A model generated the notes under the pieces. It ran no database searches and was not told where the DNA came from. It saw only the letters and a list, made by a program, of their open reading frames with translations. From Paracoccaceae bacterium (GTDB taxonomy: Bacteria; Pseudomonadota; Alphaproteobacteria; Rhodobacterales; Rhodobacteraceae), in assembly GCA_015485375.1 (NCBI GenBank), contig WFTU01000436.1:1-12504 (forward strand): a stretch of 12,504 nucleotides of DNA. The letters are read 5' to 3'. Numbering within the stretch: position 1 is the first letter of the stretch; every line of letters begins with the position of its first letter. Positions 6,267 to 12,501 of this stretch are shown piece after piece. A program made the translations under genes and the position numbers.

Positions 6267-6956
6267 TCAGGCTGCCTGCGCGCGCCCGTTTTTCAGCCGC
6301 CATGTGCGCACGGAGGCCGCGATTTGCAGCGCGGAAACCCCGATCACCAGCCAGACAAACGGCCAGCGCGCCCAGTTGGGATCCGGCACGCGGCGGTGGA
6401 AATCGAGGAAGTGCATGAACAGGAAATACCCCGTATGCAGCACGATCAGCCACCAGAGGACATAGGTACTCTGCTGGATATATTTCCAGACCGAAGCGCC
6501 GAAGAACCGCTGGCTGAGATCGTTCGAGGTCAGGGCCAGAGCCGCCGCAAATACCAGCGCGGCAATCCCGAGCAGGTTCCCGAGGCCGAAACCCTGATCA
6601 AACATCACATAGCGCTGGAAGTCGGGGTGGAATTCAAAGCCGAACAGGCGCATCAGGTCCAGTTCCACCCAGCCGAACAGGATGATGGTGGCGTGGATGA
6701 AGGCCAGATAGACCCCGAAAATGCCGAGCTCGCGCCGCCACGGCAGCAGGCGTCTGGTGCGGGGAAACAGGCGCGAGAGCGGGCCGATAGCCATGGAAAA
6801 CGCGACCAGAACCAGCGAAGCGTCCCCGATTGCGCGGTTCCATTTGTGCATGGCGGACCATTCGGCGCGCGACCACAAAAACAGATAGGTGAGCAGAACT
6901 GCAAGCAGCAGGGTTGCGAATTGTCGTGACTTCCAGCCAAGGCGTATCTGGCGCAA
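6267..6956 (-). CDS. MsrQ/YedZ-like haem-binding membrane protein (ferric reductase-like transmembrane domain)
   Basis: This 229-residue integral membrane protein has about six hydrophobic helices (roughly 12-29, 43-62, 77-97, 124-143, 161-182, 198-216). It belongs to the ferric reductase-like transmembrane family, whose member MsrQ passes electrons from the quinone pool or flavins through haem b to the periplasmic methionine sulfoxide reductase MsrP. Likely haem ligands are H88 (AFIHAT) and H174 (VLHTG), with H182 nearby. The segment RRELGIFGVYLAFIHA (74-89) is typical. No msrP gene is in the window, so the partner is unknown. The start is TTG at 6956, chosen because AGGAGG (6962-6967) stands five bases before it; the first in-frame ATG is 35 codons later and would lose the first helix. 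The gene lies between the bhc terminator and tandem terminators, so it is probably its own unit. Not obviously part of the glyoxylate pathway. Confidence 0.8.
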   Translation of the reverse strand: MRQIRLGWKSRQFATLLLAVLLTYLFLWSRAEWSAMHKWNRAIGDASLVLVAFSMAIGPLSRLFPRTRRLLPWRRELGIFGVYLAFIHATIILFGWVELDLMRLFGFEFHPDFQRYVMFDQGFGLGNLLGIAALVFAAALALTSNDLSQRFFGASVWKYIQQSTYVLWWLIVLHTGYFLFMHFLDFHRRVPDPNWARWPFVWLVIGVSALQIAASVRTWRLKNGRAQAA

Positions 6957-6961
6957 TGTAT

Positions 6962-6967
6962 CCTCCT
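6962..6967 (-). promoter_or_regulatory. Ribosome binding site deciding the msrQ-like TTG start
   Basis: A perfect AGGAGG on the minus strand, five bases before TTG at 6956-6954. It fixes the start despite the rare initiation codon. Confidence 0.8.
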
Positions 6968-6972
6968 GTTAT

Positions 6973-7005
6973 AAAAATGCCCGGCACCTTTCGGGGAACC
7001 GGGCA
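6973..7005 (-). terminator. Intrinsic terminator of the bhcABCD operon
   Basis: On the minus strand TGCCCGG (6999-7005) pairs with CCGGGCA (6978-6984) and is followed by TTTTTAT (6977-6971). It lies 69 bases after the bhcD stop. The T-run ends only five bases before the ribosome binding site of the msrQ-like gene, so it also sits in that gene's leader. Confidence 0.85.
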
Positions 7006-7020
7006 CTGTTTGTTAACAGC

Positions 7021-7049
7021 AATATAGGCAGGCGGGGCAGCGGTTTCAG
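7021..7049 (-). promoter_or_regulatory. Candidate promoter of the msrQ-like gene
   Basis: On the minus strand CTGAAA (7044-7049) and TATATT (7021-7026) are separated by exactly 17 bases. Transcription would start near 7014 and run through the hairpin at 6978-7005 before the msrQ-like start. Only pattern-based, so moderate to low certainty. Confidence 0.4.
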
Positions 7050-7074
7050 CCGCCGCCACCTCACTTCTGTGTGA

Positions 7075-8040
7075 CTAGAAATCGACCTCGATGGCGACGC
7101 CGGATTCCAGCGCCAGCTCCACAGCGGCCGAGGCCACCGCCAGATCCTGCAGCCCGACTCCGGTGCCGTCGAACAGGGTGATTTCGTCCGCAGATGTCCG
7201 CCCAGCATGGGTGCCGTTGATAACGGCGCCAAGTTCGGTGATCTGCGCTTCGGTCAGGGAGCCGTCGGCGATGGCATGCTGGCATTCGCCAATCGTAATT
7301 GCCTGCGCGATTTCATCAGTGAAAACAGTGGCTTTCGCGACCAGCGCCGCTTCGACTTCCTGTTTGCCCTTGGTGTCGGTGCCCATGCAGGCGATGTGCG
7401 TGCCGGGTTTCACCTGACCGGCCTTCAGGATCGCATCGAAACTGGAGGTGATCGAGATAATCACATCCGCCTGCGCGCCGAGTTCGTCAAGGCTGACCTC
7501 CTCGAACGGCAGGCCGATCTCGGCGGCTGTATCGGCAAGGCGCGAGAGCATTTCGGGGTGGAAGTTCCAGCCGATGACCTTGTCGAAATCGCGCTGCTCG
7601 GCAGCCGCGCGCATCTGGAAGGCGGACTGGTGCCCTGCCCCGATCATGCCGAGGACTTTGGAATCCTCGCGTGCCAGATGTTTGATCGACACGGCCGAAG
7701 CCGCGGCGGTGCGCACGGCGGTCAGGTAGTTGCCGCCGACGATGGCTTTCACCTGTCCGGTGTCGGCGTTGAACAGAAACACCGTGGACTGGTGGTTGGT
7801 CAGGCCTTTCGCCTCGTTCCCCGGCCAGTAGCCGCCGGATTTGAGGCCAAGGGCCAGACCGGCCTTGTCGAAACCGGATTTGAAGCCGTAGAGCGCATCG
7901 GCATAGCCGATATTCTCGCGGATCACCGGAAAATTATAGGCATCGCCCCGCGCCATCGCGCCGAAAACCGCTTCGACGGCGTCGAAAGAGGTTTTGCGGT
8001 CGATCAGATCGGGGATGACTTTTTCGGGGACGATAATCAT
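7075..8040 (-). CDS. bhcD: Iminosuccinate reductase BhcD (ornithine cyclodeaminase/mu-crystallin family)
   Basis: BhcD catalyses the last step of the beta-hydroxyaspartate cycle, reducing iminosuccinate with NAD(P)H to L-aspartate, which then serves as amino donor for BhcA. The 321-residue protein has the ornithine cyclodeaminase/mu-crystallin fold: an N-terminal part with the conserved lysine K67 (LGLKSGGYW), R110-T111 (TAVRTAAAS), the nucleotide-binding loop GAGHQS (134-139) and the C-terminal FDGTG (290-294). By family alone it could be an ornithine cyclodeaminase or another imine reductase. The assignment rests on its place as fourth gene in an operon whose other three members match bhcA, bhcB and bhcC. 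The ribosome binding site (AAGGAG) is good and the ATG lies 12 bases after the bhcC stop. A terminator follows at 6973-7005. Confidence 0.92.
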   Translation of the reverse strand: MIIVPEKVIPDLIDRKTSFDAVEAVFGAMARGDAYNFPVIRENIGYADALYGFKSGFDKAGLALGLKSGGYWPGNEAKGLTNHQSTVFLFNADTGQVKAIVGGNYLTAVRTAAASAVSIKHLAREDSKVLGMIGAGHQSAFQMRAAAEQRDFDKVIGWNFHPEMLSRLADTAAEIGLPFEEVSLDELGAQADVIISITSSFDAILKAGQVKPGTHIACMGTDTKGKQEVEAALVAKATVFTDEIAQAITIGECQHAIADGSLTEAQITELGAVINGTHAGRTSADEITLFDGTGVGLQDLAVASAAVELALESGVAIEVDF

Positions 8041-8052
8041 GTTTTGCGCTCC

Positions 8053-9216
8053 TTAGTAGGCTTTGCCGCGCGCCGATACCGGCCACAGGGTTTCGACTTT
8101 GCCGTTCCGCACACCGACATACCAGTCGTGGACGTTGGCGGTCGGGTCGCAATGGCCCGGCACCAGTTTCAGCTTCTCGTTGATGGCCAGAACGCCGTCG
8201 GGATCGGAAATCACGCCGTGTTCGTCGGAACATTTGATGTATTCCACGTCGTCACGGCCATAGATGAACGGCAGGCCGCTATCGACGGACTGGGCTTTCA
8301 GGCCGGCGTCGCAAATCGCCTTGTCGGCTTTGGCGTGGCTCATCACCGAGGTCAGGATGAACATGGCGTTTTCCCATTCGCCCTGATCGATGCGCTTGCC
8401 GTCCTTGTCGAGAATCCGGCCGTAATCCGCATCCATGAAGGCGTAGGAGCCGCACTGGAGTTCGTTGTAAACGCCCGAGTTGCTTTCGAAATAGTAGGAG
8501 CCGGTGCCGCCGCCGGAAACCAGTTCGCACTCGATGCCCTCGGCTTTCAGGCCTTCAACGGCGTCCTTGACCATCGCAATGGCGATGTCGAGTTTTTCCT
8601 TGCGGCCCTCGTAGCTGTCGATGTGCTGCATCGCGCCCTGATAGGCCTGGATGCCGGTGAATTTCAGGCCCTCGGACGCGATGATCGCCTTGGCGATTTC
8701 GATCACTTCGGGCGTGGTGGTCACACCGCAACGGCCGGCGCCGCAGTCGATCTCGATCAGGCACTCGATTTCGTTGCCGTGCTTGACAGCACCGGCGGAA
8801 AGGTCGGCGACATTGGCGATGTCATCCACACAAACGATGGTGCGCGCGCCCCAGTTCGGCAGACGGGCGAGACGGTCGATTTTCGCCGCGTCACGCACCT
8901 GGTTGGAGACCAGAATATCCTTGATGCCGCCGCGCGCGAACACTTCGGCTTCGGAAACCTTCTGGCAGCAGACACCGACGGAACCGCCGAGTTCTTCCTG
9001 CAATTTGGCCACATCCACGGATTTGTGCATCTTGCCATGCACGCGGTGGCGCATGTTGTGGGCCTTGGCGTAGTCGCCCATTTTCCTGATGTTGCGCTCC
9101 AGCGCATCGAGGTCCAGCACCAGACAGGGGGTCTGGATGTCGGCTTCGTCCATGCCCGGCAGGGCCGGCACATTGTAACCTACTTCGAGGCCTTCGTATT
9201 TTGTCGATCCGGTCAT
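8053..9216 (-). CDS. bhcC: Beta-hydroxyaspartate aldolase BhcC (D-threonine aldolase-like, PLP)
   Basis: BhcC condenses glycine and glyoxylate to (2R,3S)-beta-hydroxyaspartate, the carbon-carbon bond-forming step of the cycle. The 387-residue protein belongs to the fold-type III PLP family of D-threonine aldolase and D-serine dehydratase. The Schiff-base lysine is K62 in HGKMHKS, matching the family's HAKTHK. A glycine-rich phosphate loop is seen at SGGGTGS. The C-terminal PGHCDPT gives the divalent metal ligands H355 and D357. Length is normal for the family. The ATG has a good ribosome binding site (AGGAGAG) and lies nine bases after the bhcB stop. On sequence alone a D-threonine aldolase is possible; the operon context makes BhcC far more likely. 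Confidence 0.94.
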   Translation of the reverse strand: MTGSTKYEGLEVGYNVPALPGMDEADIQTPCLVLDLDALERNIRKMGDYAKAHNMRHRVHGKMHKSVDVAKLQEELGGSVGVCCQKVSEAEVFARGGIKDILVSNQVRDAAKIDRLARLPNWGARTIVCVDDIANVADLSAGAVKHGNEIECLIEIDCGAGRCGVTTTPEVIEIAKAIIASEGLKFTGIQAYQGAMQHIDSYEGRKEKLDIAIAMVKDAVEGLKAEGIECELVSGGGTGSYYFESNSGVYNELQCGSYAFMDADYGRILDKDGKRIDQGEWENAMFILTSVMSHAKADKAICDAGLKAQSVDSGLPFIYGRDDVEYIKCSDEHGVISDPDGVLAINEKLKLVPGHCDPTANVHDWYVGVRNGKVETLWPVSARGKAY

Positions 9217-9225
9217 GCTACTCTC

Positions 9226-10179
9226 CTATTTTTTCATCCACGGCAGTTTGTCGAGATCGACATTGCCGCCTGTTATAATCACACCCACGCGTTTACCCGC
9301 GAAGGCTTCCCTGTTCTTGATAATGGTGGCCAGCGGCACGGCGCTGGAAGGTTCCATCACGATTTTCATGCGCTGCCAGATCAGTTTCATGGCGTCGATG
9401 ATTTCCTGTTCGGTCGCGGTCTGGATGTCGGTCACATGGTTCGACACGAAATGCCACGTCAGATCCTTGAGCGGCACTTTCAGCCCGTCGGCCACGGTTT
9501 CCGGTGCATCATCCGCGATGATGTGACCGGCCTTGAAGGAGCGGTAGGCATCATCGGCGTTTTTCGGCTCGGCCGCGTAGATTTTCGTTTCCGGCGCGAC
9601 ATTCGACAACGACAGACAGGTGCCGGAGATCATGCCGCCGCCACCGATGGGGGCGACAACCGCGTCCAGACCGCCGGTCTGCTCCAGCAGTTCCAGCGAA
9701 CAGGTCGCCTGCCCCGCGATCACGCGCGGGTCATTGTAGGGATGCACGAAATCGGCGCCGGTCGCGGCCTGCACCTCGGCAAATACCGCCTCGCGGCTGC
9801 TGGTGGAGGGCTCGCATTCGGTGATGGTGCCACCATAGCCGATCACGGCGTCCTTCTTGGCCTGCGGCGCGGTGCGCGGCATGACCACATGGCACGGAAT
9901 CCCGCGCCGGCCGGCGGCGTAGGACAGTGACAGCGCGTGGTTGCCGGAGGAATGCGTCGCCACACCCTTTTCGGCCATCTCGTCGCTCAGCCCGAACACG
10001 GCGTTGGAGGCACCGCGCACCTTGAAGGCACCGGCCTTCTGGAAGTTCTCGCATTTGAAGAACAGCTCGGCGCCGGTCAGGTTGTTCATAAAGGTGCTGG
10101 TCAGCACCGGCGTCTTGTGGACGTAGGGTTCAATGCGCTCGCGGGCGGTTTTTACATCGTCAAAGGTAGGGATATACAT
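9226..10179 (-). CDS. bhcB: Beta-hydroxyaspartate dehydratase BhcB (serine/threonine dehydratase-like, PLP)
   Basis: BhcB removes water from beta-hydroxyaspartate to give iminosuccinate, the substrate of BhcD. The 317-residue protein is a fold-type II PLP enzyme like threonine dehydratase and serine racemase. Its Schiff-base lysine is K53 (GAFKVRGA), the substrate carboxylate loop is SSGNH (77-81) and the PLP phosphate loop is GGGG (179-182). It lacks the ACT regulatory domain of biosynthetic threonine dehydratase (IlvA). In ordinary members iminosuccinate would hydrolyse to oxaloacetate and ammonia; in the BHAC it is captured by BhcD, which keeps the nitrogen. It starts 12 bases after the bhcA stop with an AGAGGA ribosome binding site. 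Confidence comes from motifs plus gene order. Confidence 0.94.
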   Translation of the reverse strand: MYIPTFDDVKTARERIEPYVHKTPVLTSTFMNNLTGAELFFKCENFQKAGAFKVRGASNAVFGLSDEMAEKGVATHSSGNHALSLSYAAGRRGIPCHVVMPRTAPQAKKDAVIGYGGTITECEPSTSSREAVFAEVQAATGADFVHPYNDPRVIAGQATCSLELLEQTGGLDAVVAPIGGGGMISGTCLSLSNVAPETKIYAAEPKNADDAYRSFKAGHIIADDAPETVADGLKVPLKDLTWHFVSNHVTDIQTATEQEIIDAMKLIWQRMKIVMEPSSAVPLATIIKNREAFAGKRVGVIITGGNVDLDKLPWMKK

Positions 10180-10191
10180 TTCTGTCCTCTG

Positions 10192-11358
10192 TTAAGCGTT
10201 CGAGCGATAATATTCCTGCGCCGCAGCCACTCCGGAGCCGAGCTTGACCGGATAACCCAGATCAACCATCGCCATTTCCGCCGTCGCCAGACCCAGAAGC
10301 GCCATCGCGTCTGTCATGCTGCCAAGGTGGCCGATCCGGAACACCTTGCCCGCGACCTTACCCAGACCGCCGCCAAAAGATACCCCGTATTTGATGGCGG
10401 CGTGGCTGACCAGTTCGGCCCCGTCGAAGCCTTCGGGCACGACAATCGCGGTGACGGAGTCGGAATAGATCTCGGGCCGCACGGCGCAAAGCTCCAGCCC
10501 CCAGGCCTTCACGGCCAGTCGCACGCCCTCGGCAATGCGGTGGTGGCGGGCGAAAACATTGTCCAGCCCCTCGTCCAGCAGCATCTCGCAGGATTTGGCG
10601 AGGCCGTTCAGCATGCCGACAACCGGCGTATAGGGATAGCCGCCCGCCGCCAGATTGGCGATCATGTCGGGGATGTCGAAATAGTAGCGCGGCAGGGTCG
10701 CCTGCTCCATCGTCGCCAGAGCCTTTTTGCTCACGGCAACGATGGACAGTCCGGCGGGAAGCATGAAGCCCTTTTGCGATCCGGCAATGCCGAGATCGAC
10801 TTTCCATTCGTCAAAGCGGAAATCCATGGAGCCGATGGAGCTGACACCATCGACATAAAGCAGCGCGGGGTGGTTGGCGTCGTCGAGCGCGCGGCGCACG
10901 GCGGCGACATCGCTGAGGACTCCGGTGGCGGTCTCGTTATGGGTGACCAGAACCGCCTTGATGGTGTGATCGGTATCGGCCTGCAGGGTCTCGGCATATT
11001 TTTCCACCGGACAGGCTTCGCCCCATTCGACCTCGTGTACGATCATGTCGAGGCCGTGGCGCTCGCACATGTCGATCCATTTCTGCGAGAACATGCCCTG
11101 CTGCGCCGCCAGCACCTTGTCACCTGCGGACAGGGTGTTGCTGATCGCCGCTTCCCAGCCGCCGGTGCCGGAGGAGGGGAAAATCACCACTTCGGCGTTT
11201 TCGGCCTTCAGCACCTTTTTCACCCCGTCGAGCGCCGGCGTCAGGATCGTCTGGAACACCGGCGAGCGGTGGTCGAGAGTCGGCATGTCGCAGGCCTTGC
11301 GGATGCTCTCGGGAATATTGGTCGGGCCGGGGATGAAAACCGGGTTCTGGTCGGACAT
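10192..11358 (-). CDS. bhcA: Aspartate-glyoxylate aminotransferase BhcA (class V aminotransferase, PLP)
   Basis: BhcA transfers the amino group of L-aspartate to glyoxylate, giving glycine for BhcC and oxaloacetate as the product leaving the cycle. The 388-residue protein is a class V (alanine/serine-glyoxylate type) aminotransferase. Visible features are the N-terminal FIPGPTNIPE (8-17), the phosphate-binding SGTGGWEAA (63-71), HNET (140-143), D170 contacting the pyridine nitrogen (YVDGVSS), the PLP lysine K196 (GSQKGF) and R341 (FRIGHLG), the expected carboxylate-binding arginine. Serine-glyoxylate aminotransferase (serine cycle) is the main alternative, but the adjacent bhcB, bhcC and bhcD and the absence of other serine-cycle genes favour BhcA. 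It is first in the operon, with a weak ribosome binding site (GAGAAA) and a promoter candidate at 11446-11474. Confidence 0.94.
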   Translation of the reverse strand: MSDQNPVFIPGPTNIPESIRKACDMPTLDHRSPVFQTILTPALDGVKKVLKAENAEVVIFPSSGTGGWEAAISNTLSAGDKVLAAQQGMFSQKWIDMCERHGLDMIVHEVEWGEACPVEKYAETLQADTDHTIKAVLVTHNETATGVLSDVAAVRRALDDANHPALLYVDGVSSIGSMDFRFDEWKVDLGIAGSQKGFMLPAGLSIVAVSKKALATMEQATLPRYYFDIPDMIANLAAGGYPYTPVVGMLNGLAKSCEMLLDEGLDNVFARHHRIAEGVRLAVKAWGLELCAVRPEIYSDSVTAIVVPEGFDGAELVSHAAIKYGVSFGGGLGKVAGKVFRIGHLGSMTDAMALLGLATAEMAMVDLGYPVKLGSGVAAAQEYYRSNA

Positions 11359-11445
11359 TGGTTTCTCGCGATTGATAAAGTTGGCCTTTAACCTACCGGT
11401 CGCGCGGGTTTTTCACAATTTTTTCAAATTTATTTGGTTTTTTGA

Positions 11446-11474
11446 TTTATAGTCCTTTTATCGTATATTTTCAG
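11446..11474 (-). promoter_or_regulatory. Candidate promoter of bhcABCD
   Basis: On the minus strand CTGAAA (11469-11474) and TATAAA (11446-11451) are 17 bases apart. This would give a start near 11439 and a leader of about 80 bases before the bhcA ATG. The dyad at 11507-11531 would then be centred near -80, a normal place for an activator. AT-rich DNA gives many such matches, so certainty is moderate. Confidence 0.45.
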
Positions 11475-11506
11475 TATGTTGTATTTTTTCATATATAGAA
11501 ACCGTT

Positions 11507-11531
11507 TTTTGGTTTTATTTTTTTACCAAAA
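11507..11531. promoter_or_regulatory. Candidate BhcR operator dyad TTTTGGT-N11-ACCAAAA
   Basis: TTTTGGT (11507-11513) and ACCAAAA (11525-11531) are perfect 7-bp inverted arms with an 11-bp T-rich spacer, ending 46 bases before the bhcR ATG. An overlapping everted pair, AAACC (11499-11503) and GGTTT (11511-11515), shares one arm. IclR regulators bind such dyads in divergent promoter regions. The same core and spacing recur at 6046-6070. Binding by BhcR is inferred. Confidence 0.5.
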
Positions 11532-11577
11532 CAGTGATAGGAATACGGAGCAATTTCCAGCAAGGGAGCAAGGCGGA

Positions 11578-12387
11578 ATGGAAGCGAAACAGAAGCGCGC
11601 GCGCGGGCGGCCACGGGCCTTCAACGACCAGAGCGAAAACAAGACGGTGCGCTCGCTGGATCGCGGCATTGCCATCCTTGCGGCGCTCTCGGAAGGTGAC
11701 GGAATTTCCCTGACCGAACTGGCGGAACGCGCGAGGGAGCCGGTCTCGACCGTCTATCGCGCGCTTTCGACCCTGCAGAACCACGAGGTTGTGGAGTTCG
11801 AGGAAACCTCGCAGCTCTGGTTCATCGGCGCGGGGGCGTTTCGCATCGGCAGCGTGTTCCTGAAACGCACGAATATTCTGGAGCGCAGCCGTCCGGTCAT
11901 GCAGGCGCTGATGCGCGACACCGGGGAAACCGCCAACCTCGGGATCGAGCGCGGTGACCGCGTGCTGTTCATCTCGCAGGCCGAAAGCCGCCAGACCATC
12001 CGCGCGTTCTTCCCGCCCGGCACGCGCAACCTGATGCATGCCTCGGGCATCGGCAAGGCGCTGCTGGCCGCCTTTTCGCAAGAACAGGTGGAGCGGATCG
12101 TGCGCGAACAGGGGCTGGAACGGTTCACCGACACCACAATCACCGATCCGGAGGACCTGTACCGCGAGCTGGAAACCGTGCGCCGCAAGGGTTTTTCCGT
12201 CGATAACGAGGAACGCACCGAGGGGATGCGCTGCATTGCCTCGGTCATTTATGACGCCAACGGCGATCCGGTGGCGGGGATTTCGATCTCCGGCCCGAGC
12301 TTCCGCATTCCGGTAAACGCCACCAATCCGCTGGGCGAACGGGTGAAAACGGCGGCCGGAGAGATCAGCAAGAACATGGGGGGATAG
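11578..12387 (+). CDS. bhcR: IclR-family transcriptional regulator BhcR
   Basis: BhcR is the regulator divergently transcribed from bhcABCD. In P. denitrificans it is described as an activator of the BHAC genes that responds to glyoxylate. The 269-residue protein has an N-terminal winged helix-turn-helix (about 24-85; recognition segment SLTELAERAREPVSTVYRAL, 44-63) and a C-terminal IclR effector domain (about 95-265). A basic tail with RGRPRAF (9-15) resembles an AT-hook. The ATG at 11578 was chosen because GGGAG and AAGGCGG precede it. An in-frame ATG at 11476 would add 34 mostly hydrophobic and aromatic residues encoded by the AT-rich promoter region and is unlikely. The stop is one base from the convergent tRNA gene. 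Confidence 0.92.
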   Translation: MEAKQKRARGRPRAFNDQSENKTVRSLDRGIAILAALSEGDGISLTELAERAREPVSTVYRALSTLQNHEVVEFEETSQLWFIGAGAFRIGSVFLKRTNILERSRPVMQALMRDTGETANLGIERGDRVLFISQAESRQTIRAFFPPGTRNLMHASGIGKALLAAFSQEQVERIVREQGLERFTDTTITDPEDLYRELETVRRKGFSVDNEERTEGMRCIASVIYDANGDPVAGISISGPSFRIPVNATNPLGERVKTAAGEISKNMGG

Positions 12388-12388
12388 T

Positions 12389-12462
12389 TGGAGCGGGTGA
12401 TGGGAATCGAACCCACGTATTCAGCTTGGAAGGCTGCTGCTCTACCATTGAGCTACACCCGC
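12389..12462 (-). tRNA. tRNA-Gly (anticodon UCC), CCA encoded
   Basis: On the minus strand GCGGGTG (12462-12456) pairs perfectly with CACCCGC (12399-12393), followed by discriminator T and an encoded CCA (12391-12389). The D arm GCTC/GAGC and the T arm with GGTTCGATTCC are intact. The anticodon loop CTTCCAA (12432-12426) gives anticodon UCC (complement at 12428-12430), reading GGA and GGG glycine codons. The anticodon stem has one G-A mismatch at its outer end (27-43), so four firm pairs remain. The gene is complete. Confidence 0.95.
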
Positions 12463-12472
12463 TTCAGGCGCC

Positions 12473-12501
12473 GTTATATGGGCGTGCGCGGGGCAGTTCA
12501 A
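12473..12501 (-). promoter_or_regulatory. Promoter of the tRNA-Gly gene
   Basis: On the minus strand TTGAAC (12496-12501) and TATAAC (12473-12478) are separated by 17 bases, with the -10 element ten bases before the tRNA 5' end. This is a good sigma70-type match in otherwise GC-rich DNA, implying a very short leader. Confidence 0.65.

Noticed and set aside
7007..7018. Palindrome TGTTAACA downstream of bhcD as a CceR-type or other operator
   Set aside because: The palindrome is only 8 bp (7011-7018), lies between the msrQ-like promoter candidate and the terminator, and does not match a longer known site well enough to call.
7207..9930. A 907-codon plus-strand open frame opposite bhcB, bhcC and bhcD
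   Set aside because: It is antisense to three genes with intact motifs and ribosome binding sites. Its translation is rich in His, Gly, Asp and Val with no recognisable domain, typical of a high-GC mirror frame.
9937..11391. A 484-codon plus-strand open frame opposite bhcA
   Set aside because: It mirrors the coding strand of bhcA, shows no family motif and has biased composition; artefact of GC-rich codon use.
11442..11469. Promoter for bhcR, TTGATT-N16-TATATT on the plus strand
   Set aside because: The match is possible, but in DNA this AT-rich many equal matches exist. It would give a leader of about 100 bases, and there is no independent support.
11476..11577. An upstream ATG giving bhcR a 34-residue hydrophobic N-terminal extension (possible membrane anchor)
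   Set aside because: The segment is encoded by the AT-rich promoter DNA containing the dyad and has no ribosome binding site, and IclR proteins are soluble. The ATG at 11578 has a proper site.
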